NCBI RefSeq assembly: GCF_000383975.1 | Contig: NZ_KB913017.1 | Span: 2,469,527-2,533,526, forward strand | Origin: Natronorubrum tibetense GA33 | GTDB taxonomy: Archaea; Halobacteriota; Halobacteria; Halobacteriales; Natrialbaceae | Length of the DNA: 64,000 nucleotides | Direction of reading: 5' to 3' | Shown: positions 53,279-63,074 of the stretch, in pieces | Layout: each line of letters starts with the position of its first letter | How positions within the stretch are numbered: the stretch's first letter is position 1 | Notes under the pieces: model-generated | What the model saw: the letters and a program-made list of their open reading frames with translations, nothing else | The model's database searches: none | Told to the model about the DNA's origin: nothing | Program-made: the position numbers and the translations under genes

Positions 53279-54199
53279 ATGTCTCACGAGACGGTCTATG
53301 CTATTGCGAGCGGGAAAGGTGGCGTCGGCAAAACGACGACGACGGTGAACCTCGGTACGGCCCTCGCGGAGGCCGGCGAGCGCGTCGCTGTCGTCGATGC
53401 CGACCTCGGAATGGCGAACCTCGCCGGGTTCGTCAGCCTGTCCCCCGACTCGACGACGCTTCACGACGTGTTGTCCGGTGGCGCATCGATCGACGACGCC
53501 ACCTACAGAATCACAGAGAACATCGTTGCGGTACCGAGCGGTACCAGCCTCGACGAGTACGCAGACACCTCTCCCGAGGGGCTCAGCGATGTCGTCGCGG
53601 AGCTTCGGGATCAGTTCGACTACGTCTTTCTCGACGTCGGCGCGGGTGTCAGCCACGAAACCGTCCTCCCGCTCGGGCTAGCCGACGCGGTCATCCTCGT
53701 CTCGACGCCCGAGCCCGCGGCCATCCACGACTCGAAGAAGACCCTCGAGCTGACCGAACGCGCCGGGGGCGCGGTCGCCGGACTCGTCCTCACGCGAACC
53801 CGACCGGACAGCGACGTCTCCTACGACGAGATTGCCGCCCGACTGGAGACGCCGCTGCTCGGAACGATTCCCGAGGATCCGGGGGCCCGCGAGAGCGTCT
53901 ACGCCGGCACGCCGCTGGTCGTCTACCGTCCCGACGGGCCGGCCGCCACCGCCTACAAACGGCTCGCGGCCGACCTGGCGGGAATCGAGATTCCGACCAC
54001 TGCGACCGAACCGAGTGTGGAGTCCGACGGCGACCAGTCGCCCGGCGATATCGACCAGTCCGACGACGATATCGACCCCGACACGGACACTGTCGACTCG
54101 AGTGACGGTTCGACGGCCGACGACGACGACTCCGGCGGTCGAGAGGCGGCTCACGACGATGTCTCGAGTGCGATCACCGAGGCGGAGTCGGATAGCTAA
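53279..54199 (+). CDS. MinD/ParA-family ATPase with acidic C-terminal tail (306 aa)
   Basis: Deviant Walker A KGGVGKTTT (with the signature Lys), switch I VDADLGMANLAGF and Walker B VFLDVGAGV are present. After about residue 240 a disordered Asp/Ser tail follows, with no amphipathic membrane-targeting helix of the bacterial MinD type. Haloarchaea encode several MinD paralogues involved in positioning of pili, chemotaxis arrays or division proteins; I cannot tell which this is. ATG 53279 fits a TATA-like TTTAA at 53238-53242. Confidence 0.88.
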   Translation: MSHETVYAIASGKGGVGKTTTTVNLGTALAEAGERVAVVDADLGMANLAGFVSLSPDSTTLHDVLSGGASIDDATYRITENIVAVPSGTSLDEYADTSPEGLSDVVAELRDQFDYVFLDVGAGVSHETVLPLGLADAVILVSTPEPAAIHDSKKTLELTERAGGAVAGLVLTRTRPDSDVSYDEIAARLETPLLGTIPEDPGARESVYAGTPLVVYRPDGPAATAYKRLAADLAGIEIPTTATEPSVESDGDQSPGDIDQSDDDIDPDTDTVDSSDGSTADDDDSGGREAAHDDVSSAITEAESDS

Positions 54200-54520
54200 G
54201 CGCAGAATCTGGATTTTCGCTCGGTTTCACGCTCACGAACGGTCCCGATCTCTCAGTAAGGGGCTCCTGTCCGATCGTATCACCGGGAAAACCGCTGGGA
54301 GACGGGCAACGGCGACCGTCTCGAAATCACGACATTCCGTCCAGTTAGTCTGTACAGAACGGAGTAATGACCGCCATCCGGAACGGTTTCTTCTTGATTC
54401 GACGGTGAGGCCACGTTACACCGGCTGTTCCGCCGTTTTCCGTTGGTATTCACCCACCATCACGCGCTGCAGACTATAACGAACTGATTACTAATCATAT
54501 GCGTTATCGATGGTTCGGCC
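54200..54520. other. Intergenic region, 321 bp
   Basis: Nothing gene-like. ATTACTAATCATATGCG at 54487-54503 is an A/T-rich promoter candidate for the lipoprotein at 54521. Confidence 0.45.
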
Positions 54521-55054
54521 ATGGAGCGACGAAAAATCCTCCTCGGCAGTGGCGCAGCGCTCGCAACCGCACTGGCTGGTTGTTCCGGTAGCGAAACAAG
54601 TGACGGATCGGATGACGATGACGACGGCTCCGATCCGGATCCCAACGGAAACGACAAAGAAAACGGCGACGACAACGGCGACCACGACACCGACGGAACC
54701 GACACGGACGACGTGCCCGGCTTCGACGGGAAGAAACTGGACGTCGACAGCGACGTGATATCGGTCAAAGCGATCGAGAAGAAAGGCGACAAACTCGAGG
54801 TCCTCGTCGAGACGGAGATCACCGACCACGAGAAACTGTACGCCGAACTGGAATCCATCGCGGACGACCACGACGACGCGGTCGTCGATCCCGAGGCGTT
54901 CGTGGCCGAAATCAAGACCGTCGAGTGGATCATCGAACACGACAAAACGACGGTCGCCGCGTTCTACGTTAGCGTCGACTGGATCATCAGCTACCTCCAG
55001 AACGAACTCTCGCAAGAGGAGTTCTACTACAAGGTCAAGCAGACGGCCGAGTGA
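54521..55054 (+). CDS. Lipoprotein with acidic linker and small alpha/beta domain (177 aa)
   Basis: The signal MERRKILLGSGAALATALAGC (21 residues, Cys21 lipobox, twin arginine) is followed by a 45-residue Asp/Gly/Asn linker. A folded C-terminal domain of about 100 residues follows (DVDSDVISVKAIEKKGDKLE...AAFYVSVDWIISYLQNEL). I do not recognise it with confidence; haloarchaeal DUF8159-type lipoproteins look similar. Probably surface-exposed. Confidence 0.72.
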   Translation: MERRKILLGSGAALATALAGCSGSETSDGSDDDDDGSDPDPNGNDKENGDDNGDHDTDGTDTDDVPGFDGKKLDVDSDVISVKAIEKKGDKLEVLVETEITDHEKLYAELESIADDHDDAVVDPEAFVAEIKTVEWIIEHDKTTVAAFYVSVDWIISYLQNELSQEEFYYKVKQTAE

Positions 55055-55340
55055 CGGAGCGCTCGAGCGACTCGCGGCCAGATACGGCGACTCGACTTTT
55101 TCGGACGATGACCCGACTAGCGGCGAGTACCGGCCGAGCCGGTCCGTCGACGGCCCGCGTGTACTCCATCGTGACGACTCGACGGCTGGTACCGGCGACC
55201 GACGTAGCGTTCTGATCGGTCGCGAGCGCTGTAGCCGCGATCGACGGCACGCAGTGTGGCGGCCGAACCCCGAGGCCCCCATCCGAACGGGGACTCCCGT
55301 GAGTACCGCGACCGATCCTCGAACTGCGAGGAAACTACTG
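55055..55340. other. Non-coding region downstream of argS, 286 bp
   Basis: Convergent ends of the lipoprotein and argS genes. GC-rich, with no supported ORF and no strong terminator hairpin. Confidence 0.4.
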
Positions 55341-57128
55341 TTACATCGAGCGCGGCGGTTCGACGCCGAGGATCGACAGCGCGTTCGCGACCGTGTGTTT
55401 CGAGGCGGCCACGAGCGCGAGTCGCGCCTCGCGGATCTCGGGATCGACATCGTCGGCCAGCACGGGACACTCCCGGTAGAAGCCGTTGAACCGGTCGGCG
55501 AACGTGCGCGTGTAGGTCGCGATCTGGTGGGGCTCGAGATCGTCGGCCGCCTCGTCGACGACCGCCGGGAATCGGGCGATCGTCTCGAGCAGGTCACGCT
55601 CGGCCTCGGTCGCGAGTAAGTCGGCCTCGAGCGACTCGAGTTCGATATCCTGCGTCGCGAGACCGGTTTCGGGATCGAGTCCGGCTTCCTCTAGAATACC
55701 ACAGCAGCGCGCGTGGACGTACTGGACGTACGGCGCCGACTGGGCCTCGAAGTCGAGGGCCTGCTCCCACTCGAAGGTAATCGCTTTCGTCGGCTGTTTG
55801 GAGACGATGTCGTACCGGACGGCACCGATGCCGACCTGGTGGGCGATTCGCTCGATATCGTCCTCGTCCAGATCGTCGTCGCGAATGCGGTCGTCCAGGC
55901 GGTCCTCGACTTCCTGTCGCGCGCGGTCGATCGCCTCGTCGAGCAGGTCGTCGAGGTCGACGCCGGTGCCGCGACGCGTGCTCATCTTCCCCTCGGGGAG
56001 GTTGACGTAGGAGTAGAGCACCTGCCGGAGATCGCTCGTGTCGTTGTCGAGGAGTTCGAGCGTCGTTTTCAACTGGCGGGCCTGCAACTTGTGATCCTCA
56101 CCGAGTACCGTGACGGCGCGGTCGTACTCCTCGAACTTCCACTCGTGGTGAGCCAGGTCGCGGGTCGCGTACAGCGAGGTACCATCCGACCGCAGGAAGA
56201 CGAGATTCTTGTCGATGCCCTGGTCCTCGAGGTCGAGCTGCCAGGCGTCCTCCTCGTAGACGGCCTCGTCGAGTTCTTTCAGGCGCGCGACGAGGTCGTC
56301 GGTGTCGCCGTTGCGCATGAACCGCGTCTCCTTGACGAACTCGTCGAACTCGGCGGGAAGGCGCTCGAGACAGCCCTTCATCCCCGAGAGCACCTGATCG
56401 ACGACCTCGCTGACGCGTTCGTAGGCCGACTCGTCACCGGCCTCGAGCCCCTGCATGATCGACTCGATTTCGGCTTCGGCGGCCTCGCGGTCGGCCTCCG
56501 AGGCGTTCTCGAGGTAGGCGTTGCCCTTCCGGTAGTAGCGCACGAGATCGTACTCGATGCGGTCGCGTTCCGGCTCACCGTCGAGATCCTCTTCGTCGAA
56601 GGTCTCGTAGGCCCACGTGAAGACGGCCATCTGCCGACCCGCGTCGTTGACGTAGTAGTGGCGGTCGACATCGTAGCCGGCGATATCGAGCAGATTCGCG
56701 ACGGCGTCGCCAATGATCGGGTTTCGCGCGCGGCCGACGTGAACCGGCCCCGTCGGGTTCGCGCTGGTGTGCTCAACGACGACGCTCTCCTCGCGGTCGG
56801 AGAGCGCGCCGTAGGACTCGTCCGTGCCGGCCGTTAGCGTCTCGGCGAAGTAGGCGTCGCTCGGCAGGAAGTTGAGATACGGGCCCTGCGTCTGGATCTC
56901 GGCGACGTAGGTCAGCTCGTCGGCGTCGATCACGTCGGCAATCTGGCCGGCGACCTGCGGCGGCGGCGCGCCGGCCTCGCTGGCGAGTCGGAATGCCACG
57001 CTCGAGGCGAGCACGCTCTCGACGTCTTCCGGCGGTTCTTCGATCCCGAGGTCGTCAGTCGGGAACTCGAGTTCGGAGAGCGCCCCCTCGAGGGCGGCCT
57101 CGACCTCCACGCGTAAAGAGAGGAACAT
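55341..57128 (-). CDS. argS: Arginine--tRNA ligase
   Basis: 595 residues. Class I synthetase with the N-terminal Add-1 domain, the HIGH-type motif in [14 protein letters not shown], and the KMSKS-type motif in EGKMSTRRG. Helical anticodon-binding domain ends with the family-typical [19 protein letters not shown]. Preceded on the same strand by udk, with a 130-bp gap. Confidence 0.97.
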   Translation of the reverse strand: MFLSLRVEVEAALEGALSELEFPTDDLGIEEPPEDVESVLASSVAFRLASEAGAPPPQVAGQIADVIDADELTYVAEIQTQGPYLNFLPSDAYFAETLTAGTDESYGALSDREESVVVEHTSANPTGPVHVGRARNPIIGDAVANLLDIAGYDVDRHYYVNDAGRQMAVFTWAYETFDEEDLDGEPERDRIEYDLVRYYRKGNAYLENASEADREAAEAEIESIMQGLEAGDESAYERVSEVVDQVLSGMKGCLERLPAEFDEFVKETRFMRNGDTDDLVARLKELDEAVYEEDAWQLDLEDQGIDKNLVFLRSDGTSLYATRDLAHHEWKFEEYDRAVTVLGEDHKLQARQLKTTLELLDNDTSDLRQVLYSYVNLPEGKMSTRRGTGVDLDDLLDEAIDRARQEVEDRLDDRIRDDDLDEDDIERIAHQVGIGAVRYDIVSKQPTKAITFEWEQALDFEAQSAPYVQYVHARCCGILEEAGLDPETGLATQDIELESLEADLLATEAERDLLETIARFPAVVDEAADDLEPHQIATYTRTFADRFNGFYRECPVLADDVDPEIREARLALVAASKHTVANALSILGVEPPRSM

Positions 57129-57258
57129 ACCCGCTCGTATTCAGGGCTCGAGTAAAGGAATGTCGGGTTTCGCTCGCGTCGCGGGATCGTTCGTCTCCGT
57201 TTCGAGATGGACCGTCTCCGTTTCGAGGTCGCTCGTCACTCGCTTGCTGGATCGCCGG

Positions 57259-57939
57259 TCACTCCGTCCTCGATCCGTCGAACGAGAGTTCGGCGGGGAG
57301 TTCGGGCTCCGGTTTGGTCCCGTCGGTCACGAGTTCGGCCTGTACCTTCTCGATCAGCAGATCGACTGCCATCCGGTTCGCGCCCTCGGGAATAATAACG
57401 TCCGCGTTCTTCTTTGTCGGTTCGACGAACTGCTCGTGCATCGGTTTGACCGTCCCGAGATACTGTTCGATTACACCCTCCAGATCTCGCCCGCGATCGA
57501 TGACGTCGCGTTCGATCCGTCGCAGAATCCGGACGTCCGCGTCGGTCATTACGTACACCCGCAGATCGAGCATCTCGAGGATGTCGTCGTCGTACAGCGA
57601 GAGAATGCCCTCGAGGACGATCACGTCGGTCGGCTCGACCGTGACGCGCTCGTCCTTGCGGTTGTGGATCTCGAAGTCGTACTGGGGCATCTCGACCGCC
57701 TGACCCATGAGCAGGCTGTTGAGGTGCTCCTGTAGGAGTTCCCACTCGAAGGCCGAGGGGTGATCGTAGTTGATGTCCGCTCGCTCTTCGAAGGCGAGAT
57801 GCGAGAGGTCCTGATAGTAGTTGTCGAGCGGGATACGGGTGACCGCTTCGCCGACCGTTTCGGCGACGGTCCGCGAGACGGTCGTCTTCCCGGCCCCCGT
57901 CCCGCCGGCGATCCCGATGACGAACGACGGTATGCTCAT
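57259..57939 (-). CDS. udk: Uridine kinase
   Basis: 226 residues. Phosphorylates uridine and cytidine for pyrimidine salvage. Walker A GIAGGTGAGKTT, the lid/substrate loop PLDNYYQDLSHL, and the family FEIHNRKDERV and VLEGILSLYDD segments are clear. Archaeal homologues are sometimes annotated as phosphoribulokinase/uridine kinase family. Short disordered C-terminus. Confidence 0.93.
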   Translation of the reverse strand: MSIPSFVIGIAGGTGAGKTTVSRTVAETVGEAVTRIPLDNYYQDLSHLAFEERADINYDHPSAFEWELLQEHLNSLLMGQAVEMPQYDFEIHNRKDERVTVEPTDVIVLEGILSLYDDDILEMLDLRVYVMTDADVRILRRIERDVIDRGRDLEGVIEQYLGTVKPMHEQFVEPTKKNADVIIPEGANRMAVDLLIEKVQAELVTDGTKPEPELPAELSFDGSRTE

Positions 57940-58070
57940 CGTCCGATGCTGGGTCGGATCGCTATTGAATCCCCTGATCTCGAGTCGAGTCGGCTGAGAC
58001 AGTGTCTTTTCGATGACACACTGCAGCCTCGCGCGATCGCTACCGAATCACGCCACAGCTTCGCTAACCG

Positions 58071-58607
58071 TCACTCGAACCACACCGCAGCGTTGCGAAA
58101 CCGCTGCTCGTGGATCGGTCGGAACGTCTTCTCCGAGGCGTCGAACTCGGCTGGCGACCAGAACCGGGCCGCACTCGCGTCGCTGCCGGCCGTCGGTTCG
58201 CCCGTTGCGTCGGCCCGATCCGCGACGTAGTGAACCGTCAGCACGTGTTTGCCGTCCCGCGGTGGCATCGTCGTCGCGTCGAGGAGTTCGAGCGCACCGG
58301 GATCGACGACGACACCGGTCTCCTCCTCGAGTTCGCGAACCGCTGCGGTCTCTGGGTCTTCGCCGATCTCCATGTGGCCACCGGGGATCGTCCAGTCACC
58401 GACGCCCGGCGGGACGGCTCGCTCGACGCAGAGCACTGCAGGGGTTTCGCCCGACCGATCGACGACGGCAACGCTCGCACAGGGGACCGGGTTGTGCCAG
58501 ACCACGTCCTCGCAGGTCGGACAGCGCTCGCGCTCGCGGCCGTCGAACGCGGTCGTCTCGAGAGACGTGCCACAGTGAGGACAGAACTCGGCTGGACGGC
58601 TGACCAT
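58071..58607 (-). CDS. Nudix hydrolase with N-terminal zinc ribbon (178 aa)
   Basis: FCPHCGTSLE and RCPTCEDVVWHNP form an N-terminal zinc ribbon. The Nudix box is GGHMEIGEDPETAAVREL plus EEETGV. This architecture is close to NADH pyrophosphatase (NudC)-type and to haloarchaeal small ADP-ribose-type Nudix proteins. The substrate remains open. Confidence 0.9.
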   Translation of the reverse strand: MVSRPAEFCPHCGTSLETTAFDGRERERCPTCEDVVWHNPVPCASVAVVDRSGETPAVLCVERAVPPGVGDWTIPGGHMEIGEDPETAAVRELEEETGVVVDPGALELLDATTMPPRDGKHVLTVHYVADRADATGEPTAGSDASAARFWSPAEFDASEKTFRPIHEQRFRNAAVWFE

Positions 58608-58674
58608 CTACGATGGTGTCCGCACCGGGGGTATCAAAGCGTTTTCAATCCGAGACCAGTCAACGAACTGCTAG

Positions 58675-59778
58675 CTAGAGCGTCTTGAGTCCGCTTCCGG
58701 TCAGCGGCACGACGACGTCCGCGTCGTCCTCGAGGACACCCATCTCTCGGTACTTCTCCAGTGCTGCGGGCGCGACCGCACAGGTCGGTTCGACGTAGAA
58801 TCCGCGGCGATGAAGGCGGTCGAGCGCGCTCTCGACGGGATCCGAGCCGAGCGCGATGGCGTCGCCGTCGGTCGCCTCGATGGCGCTGAGAATTTCGTCC
58901 TTGCGAGCGGGTTCGGTGATTTTGATACCGTCTGCGATGTCCGTACCCTCACCGTCCTCGTCGGTTGTCGCGCCGCCGAGTTCGTCGACGATCGGTGCGT
59001 AGCCCGCCGCCTGTGCACCGAGCAGTCGGGGCATACCGTCGGTAATTCCAGCTTCCTCGAGCAGCGAGAAGCCGCGATAGGCACCGAGGAAGAGCGTCCC
59101 GTGACCGATCGGGAGCACGACCGCGTCGGGGACGGTCCAGCCCTGCTGGGCGGCGATTTCGAACGCGAACGTCATCGTACCCGCATAGAAGGCGGGGTTC
59201 CAGGCGTGGCTGGCATACCAGCCCTCACCGGCCTCCACAGCGTCGATACAGGCGTCGGTCACGTCCTGTCGGCTTCCCTCGATCCGAACCGGACGCGCGT
59301 CAGCCCGCTGGATCGTCATCAGCTTCGACTGCTTGACGTCCGCCGGAACGTAGATGTCCGCCTCGATTCCGGCGCGGGCCGCGTAGGTCGCGATGGCGGC
59401 CCCGGCGTTCCCCGAGGAGTCCTCGATGACCTTGTCGACGCCGAGTTCGACCGCTCGCGAGAGCGTCGTCGTCGCCCCGCGGTCCTTGAACGATCCCGTC
59501 GGGAAGACGTACTCGAGTTTGAACTGGGCGTCCCACTCGGGGGCCTCGACGAGGGGTGTAAAGCCCTCGTGGAAGGTTACGTGTTTCTCGATCGGCAGGA
59601 ACTCGAAGAACGTCCAGAGTCCGTCGGTGGTATCTAAGCTGTGCAGTGGGAGCGGGTCGCCTTGTGGATGCGGGCGTTCTGTGAACTCGAGGGCGTGGCC
59701 GCAGTTACAGCGCCACGGCTCGTTCGGTCCGGCTTCGTAGACGATGTCGCAGTTCGGACAGGTGAGATCTGCAGGCAT
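58675..59778 (-). CDS. Threonine synthase-like PLP enzyme (367 aa)
   Basis: An N-terminal zinc-ribbon-like segment CPNCDIVY and CNCGHALEF precedes a fold-type II PLP domain. The PLP lysine is in PTGSFKDRGATT, the asparagine loop SSGNAGAA, and the phosphate-binding glycine loop is near LPIGHGTLFLGAYRG. It resembles threonine synthase but has an unusual HG where canonical TS has GNxGN. It follows the aspartoacylase-like gene with a 1-nt gap, so the two form an operon. Both may act on an amino-acid substrate (inference). Confidence 0.88.
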   Translation of the reverse strand: MPADLTCPNCDIVYEAGPNEPWRCNCGHALEFTERPHPQGDPLPLHSLDTTDGLWTFFEFLPIEKHVTFHEGFTPLVEAPEWDAQFKLEYVFPTGSFKDRGATTTLSRAVELGVDKVIEDSSGNAGAAIATYAARAGIEADIYVPADVKQSKLMTIQRADARPVRIEGSRQDVTDACIDAVEAGEGWYASHAWNPAFYAGTMTFAFEIAAQQGWTVPDAVVLPIGHGTLFLGAYRGFSLLEEAGITDGMPRLLGAQAAGYAPIVDELGGATTDEDGEGTDIADGIKITEPARKDEILSAIEATDGDAIALGSDPVESALDRLHRRGFYVEPTCAVAPAALEKYREMGVLEDDADVVVPLTGSGLKTL

Positions 59779-59779
59779 G

Positions 59780-60739
59780 TTAGTAGTCGTCGATGTCAGT
59801 GGCGACGGAGCAGATGTACTCGCCCGTGGCGACCTGCGGGAGTCGTCGCGTGCGCCAGAGAATTCCGTCGCTGTCGGCTGTCACCTCGGCTTTCGGTTCG
59901 CCGAAGGGGGTTGTCACTTCGAACAGCGTCTCGCCGCTGCGGATCCGATCGCCCAGGTCCTTTCGGAACGAGACGAGTCCACCGCTCGGTGCGCCGTACT
60001 GTTCGAACCCGTGAGCGCGGGTCTGCGCTTCGATATCGACGCTCCCGTCGAGAAAGCCGTAGTGAGTGAGGACGTTGAAGACGCCGTCGACCCCCTTCTG
60101 GATGCTCGCCTCGTCCCAGCCGACGGCTCCGCCGAGTTCGGGGTCGACGGTCGGGATTCCCTCGTCCGGTGCCGCACGGGCGAGTTGGCCGTCCGGTCCC
60201 TTCTGATCTAAAATGTGGCCACAGCCGAACACCTTCGCCAGTTCGAGACAGTCCCTGTGGAGTCGATGGCGTTTGCCACAGCGAACTCGGACCTCGTCGA
60301 TCATTCGGCTGGTCGATCCCTGGTGAAGATCGAGGATCAGATCGGCTCGCGTCGCCGCCTCGTACGTCGCGGCCGCGATCCGCTCGCTCGAGGTACCGGT
60401 GTCGTTGCCGGGATAGGCCCGGTTCATTTTCGTGTCGTCGATCGGGTTGCGGTGTTCCGCGATCTGAAAGGCGTGGTAGTTGACGATCCCGGTGATCAGG
60501 ATCGTCCCCGCGAGTTCCGCGGGGTCGAGTTTCGGAACGACGCGCTGGATAACGCCGATCCCGTTGAGTTCGTCCCCGTCGCTCGCGGCCTGCATGTACA
60601 GCGTCTTTCCCGGCCGTTCACCGTTGATTACGGCGACCGGCAGACCGAACGGCGACCCGTCCCGAGTCTCCCCGACCTCGAGACGACCCGTGTCGATCTC
60701 GCCGGGAGCCGCGCTCGCCGTTCCGAGCGTCGTCGTCAT
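59780..60739 (-). CDS. Succinylglutamate desuccinylase / aspartoacylase family protein (319 aa)
   Basis: Zinc carboxypeptidase-like deacylase. The landmarks are MQAASDGDELNGIGV (first metal region), KMNRAYPGN, LILDLHQGSTSRM (the second His) and the C-terminal beta domain (GEPKAEVTADSDGILWRT, a biotinyl-lipoyl-like fold). The expected His of a typical H-x2-E metal pair is replaced by Ser-Asp-Gly-Asp in the first motif, so the metal site may differ. Start ATG 60739. First gene of a two-gene operon with the threonine-synthase-like gene. Confidence 0.85.
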   Translation of the reverse strand: MTTTLGTASAAPGEIDTGRLEVGETRDGSPFGLPVAVINGERPGKTLYMQAASDGDELNGIGVIQRVVPKLDPAELAGTILITGIVNYHAFQIAEHRNPIDDTKMNRAYPGNDTGTSSERIAAATYEAATRADLILDLHQGSTSRMIDEVRVRCGKRHRLHRDCLELAKVFGCGHILDQKGPDGQLARAAPDEGIPTVDPELGGAVGWDEASIQKGVDGVFNVLTHYGFLDGSVDIEAQTRAHGFEQYGAPSGGLVSFRKDLGDRIRSGETLFEVTTPFGEPKAEVTADSDGILWRTRRLPQVATGEYICSVATDIDDY

Positions 60740-60895
60740 GTGCCTGCAGACGGACCCGTTCGTCTTTATTGGTTCGGTGTCCACCAGCAAGCACTGGGTT
60801 CGAACGGCCGTCGTTCGGGATGGCTATCTGTCAGTTCACCTCGGCTCGGCCGACGACGAGAGCGGGCGGTCAGCGACGAGACGCGTTCGACGCTC

Positions 60896-62425
60896 TCAGA
60901 GGAACAATCGGAAGTAGTACGGACTCAGGAAGCCCTCGATGACCGCCGCGATCGCGAGCAGGATGCCGACGCCGACCAGGATCCAAAACGCGCGCTCGAG
61001 CGCGTCCGCGAACTCGGCTCGCGTCGCTCGGCCTCGGAACGCCCGCCAGCCGATACGTCCCAGCCAGATGCCGACCGCCGTCGCGATGAAGATGGCCGGA
61101 ATCTCGAAGATGCCGTGGGGGATTACGAACGCGAGAAGCTCCATCGGTTCGGCCTCGGTTCGGCCGTAGACGCCCATGAACACGCCGTTGAACAGGAGCG
61201 AGGCGACGGCCGGGAGGACGAGCGCGACGCCCGAGAAGGCCGTCGTCAGCGCGACCATCCAGTTGTTCCCGAAGAACTCCAGCGCTGCCGCCGGCGGAAT
61301 GTGACCCTCGAGGCGAGCAGAGATCGATGTCTCGAGGGTTCCTGCGATCGGTTCGGCGGCCTCCCAGCCGACCCAGAAGCTGGCGAACGCGAGGACGACG
61401 ACGAGCGCGTGGGTTCCAGGCGTTGCGCGGACGAACGCGACCATCTCATCCCAGCCGCGGCGAGCGCCGGCTCGGAACTGTCCCCGAGCCGATCGTTCCG
61501 GTTTCGCTGGCGGTCGCAGGCGCTTGCGGTAGTCGTTGTAGAGAGCCGTCTTCAGGAGGTCGAGGAAGGGGAAGACGAGCAAGGCGGTGACGAGCGACGT
61601 GAACGTCATCACGTCGACGAGCAACAACACGCCCGAAACGGCCGAGATTGCGAGCACCGTTCCGAGCGAGACGGCGTAGTAGAACCCCGCGCCGATCGGT
61701 CGGGCGCGGACGAACGCGAGGGTGTTGGAGAGCGATTCGAGCGCAGTCGCGTCGTCGACGACGACGGCCACCGGTGCGAACGCGAACAGCGCTCGCACGG
61801 CTGCGAGCGCGACGAGCAAGACGAGTGCCGCCACGAGCGCGATCAGTCCGGCGATCACCCCTGCTCCGGTCGCCGCCAGTGCGATCACGGCCACGACGAA
61901 CACCATCGTTCCGATCGTGAGCAATACCGCGATCCACGCCAAGAACTCGAGTACGTACAGACCGAGGAATCGCAGCCAGTAGCGGCGTGCACCAGCGATA
62001 CCAGCCGTCAGGCCGCGCCTGTCGATCAGTCGGGCGCTACAGGCGGTGAGCTGTCCGGCGCTGACGATCGGGAAGATGATAAGAAACAGTAAGACCGAGA
62101 GCACGATCGTCACGAGGATGAGCGCGGCTATTCCCGGTGTGAGCACTTGCTCGAAGACGGGTTCGAAGCCGCTCATCCACTCGTCGAACGCCTCCTGGTC
62201 GGCCTCGGGATCCGGTGGCTGACTCTCGATTCCCTGTAAGTGGTCCTGAATCGTTGCGAGTCGGCCGGTGGTCTCGAGGTAGACGAATCCGATGGCGACC
62301 GCAAGAAACGGAACGAGACGGACGATCGCGGGAACGGCAGCCCCGAGTACGTACCACGGGAGGAGATCCGACGGCCGGCGACGGAGCGCGGCGATAGCGG
62401 CAGTGACCGAGTCAGAGAGGGACAT
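60896..62425 (-). CDS. Large membrane protein with SpoIIM-type C-terminal domain (509 aa)
   Basis: About ten or more membrane helices. The C-terminal third has the stage II sporulation protein M pattern FFGNNWMVALTTAFSG and IPHGIFEIPAIFIATAVGIW. Archaeal SpoIIM homologues exist without sporulation. The N-terminal 290 residues form a separate six-helix domain (PSDLLPWYVLGAAVPAIVR..., ending in RSLLRPPAK-type basic loop) that I do not recognise. The start is ATG 62425. Likely role in membrane organisation or lipid metabolism (inference). Confidence 0.8.
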   Translation of the reverse strand: MSLSDSVTAAIAALRRRPSDLLPWYVLGAAVPAIVRLVPFLAVAIGFVYLETTGRLATIQDHLQGIESQPPDPEADQEAFDEWMSGFEPVFEQVLTPGIAALILVTIVLSVLLFLIIFPIVSAGQLTACSARLIDRRGLTAGIAGARRYWLRFLGLYVLEFLAWIAVLLTIGTMVFVVAVIALAATGAGVIAGLIALVAALVLLVALAAVRALFAFAPVAVVVDDATALESLSNTLAFVRARPIGAGFYYAVSLGTVLAISAVSGVLLLVDVMTFTSLVTALLVFPFLDLLKTALYNDYRKRLRPPAKPERSARGQFRAGARRGWDEMVAFVRATPGTHALVVVLAFASFWVGWEAAEPIAGTLETSISARLEGHIPPAAALEFFGNNWMVALTTAFSGVALVLPAVASLLFNGVFMGVYGRTEAEPMELLAFVIPHGIFEIPAIFIATAVGIWLGRIGWRAFRGRATRAEFADALERAFWILVGVGILLAIAAVIEGFLSPYYFRLFL

Positions 62426-62527
62426 ACGGAGACATCGTTCGTCTATCAAATAAATGAACCTCTATCGGTCGGGAGCGGAGAACATCGCGTTACGGCACCG
62501 CCGAGAGGCCACTCGTCGACCCGCTGC

Positions 62528-62806
62528 TCAGTTGAACGTTCGGTCGTCGAACGTATCGCTCGAGTCGTCCTCCGAACTCCCACCCGAGAGCCGCGGAGTG
62601 AACCCCCCGGTGAGGATAACGGAGACGACGACCAGTGCGGCCGAGAGGACGACGAAATCCGCGCTCGGATCGTAGCCCGCGAGACCGGCACCGGTCGAAA
62701 CGACGAAGATTGCGACGGTGAAGACGATGGTCGCAAGGAGTCCGATGACGACGATTCCGACGACGCTGGCCAGCAGCCCCCTCAGTATGCGGCGAATCGA
62801 TGACAT
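62528..62806 (-). CDS. Small two-helix membrane protein (92 aa)
   Basis: Two hydrophobic helices (about 10-42 and 49-67), a GGFTPRLSGG loop and an acidic Ser/Asp tail. Not recognised. It precedes the SpoIIM-type gene on the same strand by 102 bp, so the two may be cotranscribed. Confidence 0.65.
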   Translation of the reverse strand: MSSIRRILRGLLASVVGIVVIGLLATIVFTVAIFVVSTGAGLAGYDPSADFVVLSAALVVVSVILTGGFTPRLSGGSSEDDSSDTFDDRTFN

Positions 62807-62885
62807 TCGTTGCAGCCGGATTATCCTCGAGCGAACGTAATCATTGTGACATCGGCCTCGAGTCGATACTACCGTATTTGTCCGC

Positions 62886-63074
62886 TTACGATCTGCCGAG
62901 GAGATCCCGCAGTTGCGGTACCCGCTCGACGATCGGGTGCTGTTCGATGCAGCGGTCCACGCCGAGGATCCGGCCGGCCGCCAGTGCGCCCAGCGTCAGG
63001 AAAGCGTCGGCGTACAGGCGCTGATGGTGCCACTGTATGGTGGGGTTTATATGTCGATTCGGTGACTCCGCCAT
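62886..63074 (-). pseudogene. Possible C-terminal remnant of a DoxX-type membrane protein
   Basis: A 62-residue frame from ATG 63074 to a stop at 62886 ends in DAFLTLGALAAGRILGVDRC followed by a typical DoxX-like tail (VPQLRDLLGRS). DoxX proteins end with a helix plus AGR-type motif like this. The upstream part of such a protein is missing, and the frame begins at the start codon region of the rhodanese-MBL gene. It could equally be a chance frame. Confidence 0.3.
63046..63052 (+). promoter_or_regulatory. TATA box of the rhodanese-MBL gene
   Basis: TTTATAT centred 24-25 nt before ATG 63073. It decides that start over the internal ATG 63112. Confidence 0.5.
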
